This document shows, in pieces, positions 26,521-50,469 of a stretch of 64,000 bases of DNA. The stretch is from the NCBI RefSeq assembly GCF_040436345.1, contig NC_133237.1, positions 20,837,749-20,901,748 on the forward strand. Reading direction: 5' to 3'. Positions within the stretch are counted from its first letter, which is position 1; each line of letters begins with the position of its first letter. Below the pieces are notes generated by a model, which had not been told where the DNA came from, did not search any database, and saw nothing but the letters and a program-made list of their open reading frames with translations. A program made the translations under genes and the position numbers. Source of the DNA: Pagrus major. Taxonomy: Eukaryota; Chordata; Actinopteri; Spariformes; Sparidae.

Positions 26521-27776
26521 TTTAATTGTATAAAATAAAAAAAGTATATAAAAATACATACAGTACATGGTGTGAGAGCAGGCTGAATGTGTTCTCTCAG
26601 ACCGCACAGTAAGTCCATTAAGTCCTGACAATAGCACAGTATATAAATACACATTTTGATGCAAATCTTAAAGCCCTTACAATGGCTTCATCGTCATTCA
26701 AGACTGAACAATACATAACGATATTATCATGACTCAGGCGAAAGATAACACTCTAATCTTCCTGTCGTCGCTCAGTGTTTGTCACTATACTGCACAGACA
26801 CTTAAAATGTCCCTTTGTCATAGCGTTTGTACAACTCCACAACTGGGTGGAGTTGTAGGATAAACTTCGCTCCAGTTAGCTCATCATATGATCATGAGGA
26901 TTGTCGGTGTTTGGACAGTGGAAAGTGCTGAAGGATTTTCTGCTCAAAAATAGACAATACCAGGAAAGAGATCTCTTTTTCTGAGCGTCCCCACTCATTG
27001 TGGCCCATCTGTAACCTCTGACCCCGAACCTTACAAACGCTATGACTCACATAACCAGATCCATGCATCAGACTATACTCATTTCCCCTACCCTTTCCCT
27101 AGATCACACGAACACATACCTGTATCCAATTCAGTCCTCTGTATACAAACTGTACATTGTCTGATTTGTGGCTCAAAGCAGAGTTAAAAAAAATAATAAG
27201 AAGAAGAATTCAGCAATAAAAATCACTTTGTCTTTTATCAGTGCTGTCCAATATAATGAGCAGCAGCATCACAAATATGTTTTGCCTTTACTTTTGCAAG
27301 CTCCAGAGCTTTTGTTATCATAACCCTGAATACTGGGTTCTCCAGTAAAAATCAAGCTCAGTTTTCTGAATAGTATGTGCAAGATGAATGTGACGAAAAT
27401 ATGACTGTTCAGATCTCGAGTCAGAAGGTCGAAAATAAAAGTTTTGTCACAATAAGTACAGTAATTACAATACATAGATTTTGTCACAGTGAGTCTCATC
27501 AGATGTTAACAACAGCTGTATGATTGCGATGCCACCGATTATGACATTCACTCTGCATCAGTGTCATTTTCTTGACTAGTTTCCTCTTTGGCTGGTGTCT
27601 CAGGATCCATCTGAGTTGTGAAGCGCGATTAAAGAAATATTCAGTCCTCTGCAAAGTCAGTGGGTGAGATGAAAGCTGCGGCGTATGTGTAAACAAGCTA
27701 TAATCCTCGTCGGGTTGGGACACGAGAGAGAGCGCAGGTCAAAAATCTGATGACTGTGAGAAGAGATTCAGGATTT
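26521..27776 (-). other. Probable 3' untranslated region of ramp2
   Basis: This region lies immediately after the ramp2 stop codon on the minus strand and has no coding potential. The variant polyadenylation signal ATTAAA occurs on the minus strand at 26521-26526, giving a 3' untranslated region of about 1.25 kb. No canonical AATAAA was found closer to the stop on that strand. The extent is inference. Confidence 0.35.
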
Positions 27777-30700
27777 TTATGAGCTGCCATCCCCATTCTT
27801 GGTCTTGAGCACCACCAGGCTAACCATGACAGGGATCAGGCAGATGGGAGTTATCACCAGGGCAAAGATAATAAGTGGTGGTGGGTCACTTAGCTCCTCT
27901 GAGGGACAATCCTTGAAAAACTTGGAGTGAATGTCCACAAAGGTCTGCTCCACCAGAGTGTTGGGCCATGGGATCAGGAGACAGTCAGATATCTCCTCTG
28001 TGCAAGTGCTCAGGTTACTATACAAACTGCAGTGTGGAGACAGGAAGTGAGGGGATGGTTATTCAGATGTTGGTAAATATTTATTAATATCTTAAAAATG
28101 ATTAAATGCAAATATAAACACATACTACTTACCCGCTCACGTTACTCCAAGTGCACCAGTCGGTGCTGCGTAGTGATGCCATTGCATGCTCAAAATTTGA
28201 GAGGCACAGGCCAAATAGCACGGAAAGGCAGTCCATTGATGGTGCAGCATAAAATTGATGACAGATAGAGCAATATTCCCCACACATATGAGTAATATTC
28301 CCACAAGCTGCATGAATTAAGGAAAGAGAAATATAGGACGAAAGAGAGAGAGAGATTGAGACAGATAAGAAAACATTTAAACAACGTGTATTTTCTTTTT
28401 ACACAGAATGATATTAGGTTGTATGACTATGTATCATTACAAAGTTATGGCACCTACCAAATGGCATGGCAGACTGTCCATAAGTGGCATCTAGAACAGA
28501 GAAGAATGAGATTTTTAGATTGAAAACCTTTACACCAAACATTTATGCAGACTATAAACTCTCTTCAAATCTGCCATGTCACAATCTTCAAATTCAGTTC
28601 ATTAAATAAGTCAACAAAGACATGCATCCTAGCAAATTTCAATGCAAAGAGTGTTTTGTCTGTTGTAGCTCATGAGTTCCTTCACATGACTAGTACTGAG
28701 GCAGGCATTCACAGCTGTAGCAGGGAGACCACACACTTACCGGAGAGAAAGGAGAGGAATACCCCAATGAAACCAAGCGCTCCCTTCATGTCAGAAAAAA
28801 TGAATAAAGGTGCGTTTTCCCCAAACGATGACCATGTATAAAAAACCTGAACTTCTTTGACTGTGTACAGCAAGGCATAACAGGAAACCCGACAGGATGG
28901 AAGAGACGCAGTGTAACTTTCGGTTACCAGATGTCCAAACAGTGTTACCCGCGGTTAGCAGATGTTCTATGAAGATCTGTCTGACGGCCCAGCGCCTTGG
29001 CAGCAACTCTTCCCCTCTCCAACACACGTTTCTTTTGGATTTTCTTCCTTTTTTAAAGGGGTGGAGGCAACAAAGATTGTCCTCTCCATTCTCTCAAATA
29101 AAAGGGAGCACACCCAAGCTGGGCTGGACTCACATCTGAAAACCCTTTACTCTTTAACTCTTGTTCTGCTTTTTAGTCTCAGTTTCTCACAGTCGAAGGC
29201 CTGGCCAGCTCACAGCATGTGATTTATTTGCCTTTTGGGCTGCCTCTGCCAAATAGGAAACATAAGTAAACATTTAGGGCTTAGCGTTTTGGGGTGGATG
29301 TAATCATGACTCTGCAGGGTATGCTGTGCAGACAGCCATGATTTCATATTTAGGTTAATTTGACCAAACCTTGAAGAAGTTATTAGTCAGAGCTGACCAG
29401 CTGTTTCAAAGACAAACTATCTTTACACATAGTGAAGGAAGAATTCTCATATTTCCACCACAACTGTGAGAAACTTTTGTTTTTCATGTCATAAGGAGTT
29501 CATAAGTGTGCTACATCTGTAAGGTACTTTCTCACTGTCACCACACACCACTTAAAAGAGCTGTGTGAGAGAGGTGGTTTCATTGATTGAGTGAAAAATG
29601 AAATTCATGGTTCATGTTTTCTCATGACCAACTTGTTAATTTATGTCACTGAAGCCACATGTTGGGCCTCTCACAACATCTGTTTGCCGAGCAGCATTTT
29701 GATTTAGTAATGACATCAGGAAATGTGTCTTTTCAGCAAAGGAGGAGCTCAGAGTTGGGGGGAGTTGGCAGGGGGAGGAGGGGGGACAGTCAGGGGAAAG
29801 GAAAAAAAAGGAAGGCACAGGATGAGGAACAGTGAAAGGGGCGCTGCTCCAAGGTTCCAGTTGTTTCACAACTCGGAGTTCATGCGTTGATCACAGACGT
29901 TGCATGGGGTGAATGACGAACAAATTCAGGAAGTTGAGCCAGGTGGGGGCTGCTCATAATGAGGTTTAAGTTAACCTTTAACCCCAAACCATTATGGGCC
30001 TCGTGTCTACTGCTGCTGACCCCTCACTGGTAGAGACCTCCCGAGGAGTTTGTCTTAGATTCTCATGATAATACACACAAGGAGATCTTGGCTGAAGCTG
30101 GGATCACTGAGCTCTGCTTTCTGTGTTTGTCAGTTCCAGCCAGGCAAATGAGTTTTAAGGAACTGATACAAAACAATCCCCCAGTGGAAACAAACGCAGA
30201 ATCACTATTTTGTAACTGTCAAATGGATGCATGTATTTCTGCTAAGTTGTGAAAGCAAGATTTAGTGAAAACCTGAACATTTGCAGTTTTAATTTCTTTG
30301 GACTTGTAAGTGTCAATCTGCAATAATGTTCAACAGAAAAAGGTTGTAAACTTACTGGCAGCCATCGTCTCTGTTGAGTGATACCCTGCGGAGAAATAAG
30401 GTCAGCTTATTCACGATGAGTGGTTTGATGAGATATGAATGAATTTTTCCTTCTTTAAAACACACATACCTATTGTTGTGGCTTGTTGCACTGCCAACTT
30501 TTCATCAACCAGACAAACAACTGTTGTGCATCCTGCTGTGAGTAATAAAATAATGGAAGAACAGAGTAGAAACACTCATTATTTGTAACAGGGATCATTA
30601 TGTGAATCATGATGCTGTAGATTCATCATTCAAAACTTGAGAAAGCAGAGGAGCTCAAGGAAATTACAAGGAGTTGTGGGAGCTGTGGGGAGTGAACAGG

Positions 30701-31202
30701 TCAATGCATCCTCCCTTTGTCTGCCACTGCTTTCGGGAAATCTGAATATATTCAACTCAAGGACATTTAAACTTACAACACATTCCTTTCCCACAATAAT
30801 AATATATATTGTTTAATAAACAGGAGTATACAACAGCTACAACATGAATCATAAATGTAGTTGTTAAAATCTGCTGAAAACTTCTTTAAAACAAAATAGA
30901 GACACAAAAATTCTTCTTTGAAATCAAATTTGCTGTCTCAGCTTGATCACAATCACTCCATGGCCCTTAAACCAAACTGTTTAAGTATAAAACTCAATCA
31001 TGAGACTTGCTAAGCTCCTTTCTAAAAGCCACTCAATCACTGAAAGCCCCCAGGCATTCCTCTTTAGGGGTGAGATAGAGGGCAAGTAAAGAAGTTATAT
31101 CATAGGAGTGAAGAAATGGACAGTGTAAATCCTCTACTTACCCCAGATGAGAAGAGTCACAAAACACCCAGAAAACATAACTGAGAAACTAGTGGCTGTC
31201 AT
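27777..31202 (-). CDS. ramp2: Receptor activity-modifying protein 2
   Basis: Single-pass membrane partner of calcitonin-family class B receptors; with the calcitonin-receptor-like receptor, RAMP2 makes an adrenomedullin receptor. Minus-strand exons are 31200-31202 down to 31142 (start, signal peptide), 30532-30470, 30385-30356, 28490-28458, 28307-28133 and 28026-27777, in frame throughout, giving 203 residues. An alternative first exon (28789-28741) gives 168 residues, the normal family length. The C-terminal half shows the RAMP core: Cys spaced 16 and 14 residues apart around DWCTW, then FFKDC, the DPPP turn and a transmembrane helix beginning ITPICLIPVMVSLVV, very like human RAMP2, then a short basic tail (KTKNGDGSS). 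N-glycosylation sites include GNIT, SNVS and SNLS. Oddities are an extra Cys cluster (C-6-C-3-C-2-C) before the core and small phase-1 exons. The symbol rests on the helix sequence and on linkage to ezh1. Confidence 0.85.
28741..28789 (-). CDS. ramp2: Alternative first coding exon of ramp2
   Basis: ATG at 28789 opens MKGALGFIGVFLSFLS, a compact signal peptide, and the exon ends with the donor tccg|gtaagt at 28740. It ends in phase 1, exactly what the 33-base exon at 28458-28490 requires, so it can replace the three upstream exons. The joined product has 168 residues, close to the usual size of the family. It is separated from the 31.2 kb start exon by 2.4 kb, which implies a separate promoter. 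Confidence 0.65.
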
Positions 31203-31387
31203 TTTGCCTGACAATGCTGTGTCCGTCTTCCCTGGTGGGTAGGGATTACATATCTCAACCTTTTCGCAGGAAGACTCTATAAAACAACAGGAAGCCCTCA
31301 TTTCCTAGGATGGGCGGACTCGCACAATGGGACAGAGAGCCTCTGATAAGGTTCGAACTACTGTGGTCCACTGGTGCTCCACCATCA

Positions 31388-31390
<3 letters not shown>

Positions 31391-31420
<30 letters not shown>
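31391..31420. repeat. TC microsatellite
   Basis: About 14 uninterrupted TC units lie some 190 bases upstream of the distal ramp2 start codon. On the transcribed (minus) strand it reads as a GA tract. Confidence 0.9.
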
Positions 31421-31424
<4 letters not shown>

Positions 31425-31964
31425 CTCTCATCCCACCCTGTGTTTCCAAACAGAAAGAGAAAAGTGAGAGAAGTTGTGCAGAGCCCCACCCTCTGCTTCT
31501 CTGTCTCCCTCTCCCCTACCTTTGCTTTTGATGAATACTTTTATCAGTAAAAGCAATATTTAGATTTCAATAATGAGTTCAGGCAGCAAGTGTACTGACA
31601 GCATGTGGGCTGTGTTGGACTCAAAGGAAAGGACTCACGCTGCTCTGTGAATATCTGACAACTACTTGTTTATGTTCTGTTTGTTTCGCTTGAATAGAAA
31701 CTTGGAACAGTAGCGGGATTATGTGCTGAGTCAGTTTCATCAGAAGGAGCCGTGGAGCCAACTCAAAGCCTCAGAGCGATGCATGGTTATTAATCACGAT
31801 CCAAAGGCTACTTTTATGAGATATTTGTTTTGTCACTCAAAAGCAGCAGTTATTGAATGTTCAAACAAAAGGTTGTACAATATTTTTAACGTGCAATGAG
31901 AACGTTATAACCTTACCGTTATTTTTCCTTAAAACATTTTTTTAAAACAGCCGTGTTGACATAT

Positions 31965-32860
31965 TGTAGAGATGTCCTCTGAAGTTAGCATGCTAACCAG
32001 CTAGCCCCGGCCCATCCTGTGTTGTAATACCACTTTATACCTCAAGAGGCAATAGTACGATAGTATAGCTGTAGTTTCGGCTGGTAGATGTTTGTGAAGC
32101 GTTATAAGCTCTCTTAGCTCTTTTGCCTTGTGAATTAACAAAAGAAACTCACAAAATGTAAAGGAAGGAAATATTCTCACACCTACGCTCAAACAGAAAA
32201 TGCAACCATACACAAGATAGACAAGCTTATTGCCTTTTTAATTCACTGCACGCTCCACAGAAACAAAATAAAACCCATGAAAATCATATTTGTTTGTCTT
32301 TCCACGATCACCTCTGGTTTGGTTCAAATAAATCCTGAATTCACAAAGTAAGATGTGAAAATATTCCACCTGCTTCAAGTCTCTCCTGTCCGGTCCTGCC
32401 GTGTCTTCAGAGTCAGAGTCCTGGTCAAGGCCGCTGTAAATCACCTATGTACTAACATATGTTATGTTTTCATATGGTCCCGTGTTCACCGAGAGGCTGC
32501 TGAGCCCAACACTCCCCTGTAACTCTGAGATGCACTGGTAACCTGGCTAACTGCATTCTGTTCAGTCGAGTCGGAGTGGCAGCTAATGTAGCTTTGAGCT
32601 AGGCTACTAGCCTAAAGACCAGCTAAGGAGCTGCAGTGGTCTGGTATGCTCTCCTTTTTCACACTCCACACCTCCAGATTTTTAAACACGTGGTCTTTGG
32701 CTTCAACCAACACTGACTCAAGTGACATCACTTGAGGCTATCTGATTTCACGCCACTCCCTCTGGAGCCACAAAAAGCTTTATACAACTTTATTCACATA
32801 AATATTGGTAGATTTGATGCGTAAAATTGGTGCAGTTCCTCTTTAATTTGTGGTTTTTGG
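31965..32860. mobile_element. Repeat of the 'gttagcatgctaac' family, copy 1
   Basis: The 14-base palindrome gttagcatgctaac (31984-31997) is followed by cagctagccccggccc. The right end has ctggagccacaaaaagcttt and closes with cctctttaa. The same pieces occur in ezh1 intron 10 (44.03-44.58 kb), with the palindrome part inverted, and more diverged at 37.33 kb. There is no coding frame. It is probably a composite non-autonomous element. Confidence 0.45.
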
Positions 32861-34162
32861 AGACTACATTTTTCAGATTTGGAGTTTCTAGAGCATGGTA
32901 TTTATTATCAGTGATGGTGAGTAAGGAGTATGTTTTTTGTATCAGTGCTGTGTTACACCATCGGTGCTGTTGACAAGCACTCCCTGTCCACCACCTCTAG
33001 ATCTGACGTCACTGAGCTTCTGTGGAAAGGAGAAGCGGCAGGGATCTCCATTAGAAACTGATTCACTCATCCACGTCACTGAAGGACGAGTGCTCTTTCT
33101 CAGCTGCTGGATTTGGGAGTGAGCCAGATAGCTCAGGCCAAAATTACTTCCACATTTCATTTCGGATAGAGGCCACTCTTTTTTACACAACTGACTGAAA
33201 ATCCTACAAATGGACAATTACGTACATTTGCATGAAACTTTCAGTGTGATTGAAGTTAAATAGCTGAATGGATTTAAATGCAAGGAGGAGCTGTTCTGTT
33301 GAGGGAAAGCAGAAAAACTGAAAGTTTACTTTGCATGTCTCTCTCCTATGAGTTAATGCTTCTTATACCTTAGTCACAATCTGTTAGTGTTTTAAAGGAC
33401 TTCAGAGGTAACTCTTTCATCAGCTAGTTTGTGAATCTTTTCATCTCCAAGACTTTGTCACAGATCATAAAAGGCACAGTGCACTATATCTGAAGACATG
33501 AGTCCCTCAAAGCCAGGAGCCAAAAACAACACACACAGTTTACATTACAAAGAATTAAAAACTTCCTGCTGATAATGGCCTCACTGCTCGTGCTTATCTT
33601 CCTATGTGTGTTTGCTTTTGTTTGACAGTTCAGTATCAACATGGCACAGGCTACTTCAAATACCATTGTAGACACGCCAAACATGCTGTATCATCTGAGA
33701 TACTTGTGCTCAGTGAATGCGTAATTAGTAAGCCAGAATGCATGGCATATAGAGCAGAGGCAGTGAGCAGGAGGGATCAACAAGAGCACAGTGATCAGAG
33801 GGAAACACAAGCGAGGCAGTCATCCTGGCATAGCACGATATCAGACCAAGTCAAGCCAGGTCTCTTTATCCAAACTAGACATGTACATATGAGGACACGT
33901 TATGCCATGAGATGAAAAGTAGCTGAACAGTGCCATCTTGTGTGCCAGAGAAGGAACATCCATGTGGTTTCCTTTCATCCATCAAGGGTTTATTAGACGG
34001 TCATGTTTGTTGGTTTATTCACATTTTTTGTTGTATCGTGTTGCTTTCTTATGTTTAACAAACAAGTCTTTTGTTTTTTCACACAGTCACTTTGAATATG
34101 AAGCTGCTCCAAATACTGATAGAAAACAATCACCTCAGAAATGTACTAATATATAGTGTTGT

Positions 34163-34530
34163 AAAAAGTAAAGATGTTATGCTGACATATTACTTTGGTA
34201 AAAGTGAAAGTCACCCGATACAAATACATGTATGGTTTGACTGATTATCATATAGAATAAATTAATTTAAAAATGCATTACTTTGGCTCTGATGCAGCAT
34301 GCAATCTGCAAAGTAGCTAATAACTAAAGTTATCAAATAAAGAGGGGTATAAAGTACTATTAATACTATCAGTAGTATTTGCCTCCAAAATGTAGTGGAG
34401 TGGAGGTATTAAGTGGCAGAGAATGGAAATGTTCAAGTAAATACATACTTTAAATACTACTTAAATACTCAAGTCCCTCAAAGTTGCAGTAATTTAGTAA
34501 ATCTACTTAGTTACATTTCACCGTTGCTGC
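34163..34530. mobile_element. Copy 4 of the dispersed 'tacttaagta' repeat
   Basis: The family phrases tatttgcctccaaaatgtag, atacttaaatactcaag and the terminus cttagttacatttcaccgtt are present, in the same orientation as the copies at 24.0 and 40.5 kb. Confidence 0.5.
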
Positions 34531-34647
34531 ATGTGCCCCTCAAAGGAATTTCTGCCATCAGTTTAAGTATCTGTGACACATGCTTGAAATAATTATCAAT
34601 CACAATTTGTAAAATGTGTAGAGACTTAATTAATTAGGCTGAAGTGT

Positions 34648-34900
34648 GTTTAAGGTGCACTATGTAGTTAAATTTTAATCAGAAGACAAAGATTTTTTTT
34701 TTTTATGTCAAAACAAACTGAATAGACAAACTGACCTTAAAGGACAACACAATTTCATACTGTTTTACTTTGTTTATATGTGGCGGACCCTGCCACCTTC
34801 TAGCTTCAAACAGTGTTCAGGGGACCTTATTGTCCTCTTAGAACAGCTTGTTTATTCAGTTATGGAAAAAAATAAATTTGTGAGTTTGTATTATTAACGC
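34648..34900. mobile_element. Second, partial 'cactatgtagtt' element
   Basis: The left terminus aaggtgcactatgtagtt is clear and the body (tgaccttaaaggacaacaca, then ttagaacagcttgtttattc) is the reverse complement of the element at 24.58 kb. The right terminus has not been found, so the copy is truncated or eroded. Confidence 0.5.
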
Positions 34901-35399
34901 ATCGATATTAAACAGGTTGTGACGTTAGAGAACTTTCTATTTCAGATATTTTCACCAGCACATGTTTAATAGGCCAGGAGATTCATGTCTAAGGATTTAC
35001 TTGTACATTTGATACTTTTGTTGCATTTCCTTGCGATTTTAAAAATGGTCGAAGTTCGGATTTTCCGTCGAGGACGTGAAAGCATCATTGGCCGGAGGAT
35101 AAACTGCGTTGAGCTCACCCTGGAGGAGGAGAGCAGAACAACATCTGAAATGTTTTCCACCCGATTGAACTCCACTGTCGAGTTTGTTTTCACCTAATAA
35201 TTAAATTCACCTCATTCATTAATTAGACAGTTTATTTTAGCTGCACACGCTGCAACTAGTCGTGTTATGTGAATATGTGTGCCGGGTTCGCCTGCAGTCT
35301 ATTTGTTTATTATATTAATTTAAAAGAAAATTTTAAAAAAAATTTAAAAAAAATCAATACAACACTCCTGTGAGATCGCTCCATGTATTTACTTTAAAC

Positions 35400-36300
35400 G
35401 TGCCCATGTGAGTGTGATGCCCTCACGCATTTTGAACGGCGCCCTCGCACTCAGCACAGTTGCATCAGTTCCTGTGTGCGCGTGTAAATGGCTGTGCCGT
35501 GGCTGCTCCACGCTACTTTTTATTCCCAGGACGCAGAATAGTCATAAATCCTCCTCTGCTAGGAAAAGGCTGTGATCATAATAAAGACGTCACCCTCCTG
35601 CTCGGGTTGGCTCAACCAAGCCAAGTGCGCAGCTATTTGTAAGCTACAACAACAACAACCTCCAGCACCATGCCCATGGATAACGTAGGGATTTCTCTGA
35701 GATCCCCTCGCCGTGCGAAGACGATATCTGCGTCAGATCCATAGCAGAGAAAGCCTTTAATTGCTCCGGATCTCTCTACTATTTAAAAAAAAAAAGAGAA
35801 AAAAAGAGAAAAAAAAAACGAGAGACAGACAGGGGACTCGATCGCGTTGCGGGCTCCTGTCGCAACAAATAGGACGCAAGACGTGGATTTGAAGGTATTT
35901 AATAACTGCGACACTGGCTGTAGAGGTAGACGTGCACACGCGTCCGCCAGAATAACGTGCTGTCATTGTGTCTTTAAAGTATCCCCACATTTAAATGGAT
36001 ACTGTGTAGCTCCGTCTGAACGGGACTGCAGCTACAGGACGTAGCGCACTTCATAGCTGTGGCTGAAACGTGTGCACGACTCGCAGTCCAGGGAGGAAAA
36101 AAAATGCACTGTGGCAGTTTCCCGAGCTCAGTTTTGGCTTTGTACTCATTTTTGGTTGTGCTTTAGCTCAGACAGGGAACTTGATGTACACTAACGTGGT
36201 TATGAAACACAGAAAAACTGTACTACGCACTTTTCTGCTCCGCTTCATATTGCTTTTTTTTTTCTGAAGAGGCACGCCCACTCGTGAGCAATGTGGATGC
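35400..36300 (+). promoter_or_regulatory. ezh1: Probable ezh1 promoter and 5' leader exon
   Basis: CpG dinucleotides are dense here compared with the rest of the window (for example cgcattttgaacggcgccct at 35.43 kb and ctcgatcgcgttgcgggctc at 35.84 kb). The region lies 1.2-2.1 kb upstream of the ezh1 start codon. A plausible leader-exon donor is gaag|gtattt at 35895. The matching acceptor (ctgtctttttaaag) ends at 37525, four bases before the ATG, which shows that at least one 5' intron exists. Mammalian EZH1 also has non-coding 5' exons. The transcription start cannot be placed. Confidence 0.45.
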
Positions 36301-36792
36301 CCCGTGCTGTTAAAATTCATGGAGACTTTACTTATTTTGTGCATACGTGATGAGTGTGTTTGTTCAAGTGTGTGTGTTTGGGCAGGAAGCCATCGATGGC
36401 TGAGAAAAGCAGTCCAGCCCTCAGCAGTTTAAAGCACCCGTGCGGAAGGCATTTTTCTACATTTAATGTCAGTTTTGTTTTGCCAACAGAGGGGGGCACT
36501 CTTTCAGATAGACTACAAGTGAGGCTGAATGGGGAAGTTTCATGTCTCTGTGTGAAGCGTTTACTGTGCGTAGTAGTAAAAGGCTCACAGGCCTAAAGTG
36601 GTCTAACAACACACTATATAACCAAAAGTGTGAATTGTGAGTATGTAACTGTTAGCTGTAGTCTTGAGAATGATCATGATATAAGAGGAGGTGCAGATAG
36701 TTCACTAAACACTCACACTTTGTAAAGCCTTGCAGGAATATTGCTTGAAATGACTGAAAAACTATTTTTTTCCCAAAAATGCACTCATTCTC

Positions 36793-37140
36793 AGTGATGG
36801 AATGTAACTAAGTACATTTACTCAAGTATTGTACTTAAGTATCATTTTGAGATAATTGTACTTTACTTGAGTATTTCAGTTTTCTGCCTCTTTATACTTT
36901 TACTCCACTACATCTATTTGATAACTTTATATGCATACATGTGTAATGAACTAATAATGTATAATAGAAGTATAATGAACTCTTACTGTACTCTTGATAC
37001 TTATGTACATTTAATATCAGATACTTGAGTCAAGTACGTTTCATAAGGGTGACTTTCACTTTTACTAAAGCGATATTAGAACTATATATGATAGTAAATA
37101 TCTTTACTTTTACTCAACCATGACCTTTGGGTACTTGTTA
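36793..37140. mobile_element. Copy 5 of the dispersed 'tacttaagta' repeat
   Basis: This is the cleanest left end of the family: cagtgatggaatgtaactaa, then gtacatttactcaagtattg. It sits in the inferred 5' intron of ezh1. Confidence 0.6.
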
Positions 37141-37324
37141 CAGTACGGCTCATTCTTCTGATGCACTTTTTTGGGATCTAAATTGGTCTTAACGGGTCAA
37201 TTTGTAAGATGTGGTCAGAACTTTAGTCTAAAACATTAAAAAAAATGACCGAACATTATCAACAGAATGTGAAGAAACAACAGTGTTGGGGTTATGTCAA
37301 AGACGCCCATGTATTGTGTTGCAG

Positions 37325-37462
37325 AGATACTGACATGCTAACCAGGCTAGCCAGGGTCCATCTTGTTCCGTAATGATACTTTGTACTGCAAGAGGCGCTG
37401 CCCCTTATATTTTTGGATCAACCATTGAATTCTAGCCATATTCTACAAATTACACCTTTAAG
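37325..37462. mobile_element. Diverged 'gttagcatgctaac'-family fragment
   Basis: The sequence tgacatgctaaccaggctag, followed by a region ending in tacacctttaa, resembles the repeats at 31.97 and 44.16 kb. It ends less than 70 bases before the ezh1 coding exon. Confidence 0.35.
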
Positions 37463-37529
37463 TTGACAGCAGTATCTACCCTGTTTTGGACTGGTTTTCC
37501 ACATAGCTTCTCTGTCTTTTTAAAGAGTC

Positions 37530-49051
<11,522 letters not shown>

Positions 49052-50410
49052 CTACACCTGCAGCCTACCTCCATAACCTGTCCCGAACTCTTCAGCCACC
49101 CACTAGTGCTTCTGTCCCTCTCTGCAGCGTCATATCTAGCTGAACAGTCGCTGTCTCCACCCTCTCTGCTGCACTTCCAAAAATAGAAAGTCCCTCCCTC
49201 CTGTTTGCAGGTGCTCCCGCTCTGCAGACACCACATCACCTCCCTCAGTGACAGCCGTCAGCTCTCCCTCTCATCTGCCCAAACCCAGCCACCTACCTGC
49301 AAGACTGTATACACCAAGCTTACGAAACGTAACTATTTAAAGTGGAAATACTATTAATCCGTATCGCTTACTGCACCAAGAGGATCACGTTTTTTTTTTC
49401 TTTTTGTTCCATCTCGTCAAAGCAAAGAGGCTTTGATAACCCATCATACAGTGTGTTACTCTCTCAGCAGTTTTGTTACTGTACTTATAGACCGGCTTTT
49501 TGTTTGACCTCTCAATACGTAACGCGAGCTTTTACATCGTACCTAATGATGACCAGTGAAATGCATGTGCTGTCTCTTGGATAAACAAACCATTAAACAT
49601 GTTAGTCACAGCATTAGCTTCAGTCAGATGCTGCTCCGTGCAGTCACTCAGTATTGTAGTGTGATGTTACCCAGTGCTTGTTCTTCAGAGGAACCTTTGA
49701 AGAAGAGGCAGGTTTGACAGCTTGTTACGTTCTTCCTTGAACCCTTTCAGCGGCTAGCATCACCACCACATGTTTATGGTGAAATAAATTATTGTGCATT
49801 TATAACATTGTTCTGCAAAAATAGGCAACCAGACGAGAAACCGACTGACTGAATGTAACCTGTAGATGATGGTGAAGAGATCTCATCCCTCTTTTCATTT
49901 TACACATTAACCTGTTCTATTGGTACTCTGAGCAACATCAAAAAACATTACATCATCATGTTTACATGATCCGGAGGCTTTCACACTTTGTGAGGGAAAT
50001 GATTTAAAGATTAACTAATCACACAGTAAATGTCTTCCTTTGGAAAATATATATATAAATATATAAGTGCCAAATGATTCCACACAGAAAAAGGCTGAAA
50101 CAGTGTGGATGTGTCGCATAATAAACAGATGTGTTAAAGGAAACCCTTTCAAGGTTGTGACCACATTAAAGCAAAATTATCAGTGTTTGACCAAATATTA
50201 AAGTCCCCCACATGTGAATGTAAAATATCATTTATCATCGTTTCTTTATTTTTTTATAGTGTATGTCCAGATTTGTTACTCATTCTTTTTTTCATTTATC
50301 AAAACATTAAAGCCCACATTGAAATGAGATCTTTCTCAATAGAGATGAACAAAATGGAGTTTACTGCTATGTACAGTGTATGCCTATAAAAATAAAAGTT
50401 TAACTTTATA
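49052..50410 (+). terminator. ezh1: ezh1 3' untranslated region and polyadenylation signal
   Basis: About 1.34 kb of non-coding sequence runs from the stop to AATAAA at 50391-50396, followed by the TG-rich downstream element gctgtgttggttcttgtgtg. An earlier AATAAA near 49785 could be used as a proximal site. Confidence 0.6.
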
Positions 50411-50469
50411 CATTAAAACATGCTGTGTTGGTTCTTGTGTGCAAAAAGCATCTCACCTAAAACTGGAAT

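Larger units (their letters stand above)
31203..35399. other. Intergenic region between divergent ramp2 and ezh1
   Basis: No exon is supported here. Contents are a TC microsatellite (31391-31420), a GC-richer repeat (31.97-32.86 kb), a 'tacttaagta' repeat (34.16-34.53 kb) and a partial 'cactatgtagtt' element (34.65-34.90 kb). The unique sequence next to 31.2 kb should contain the distal ramp2 promoter, but I cannot point to a core element on the minus strand. Confidence 0.4.

Noticed and set aside
31275-31285. TATA-like ctataaaac near the distal ramp2 start
   Set aside because: The TATAAA reads on the plus strand, whereas ramp2 is transcribed from the minus strand.
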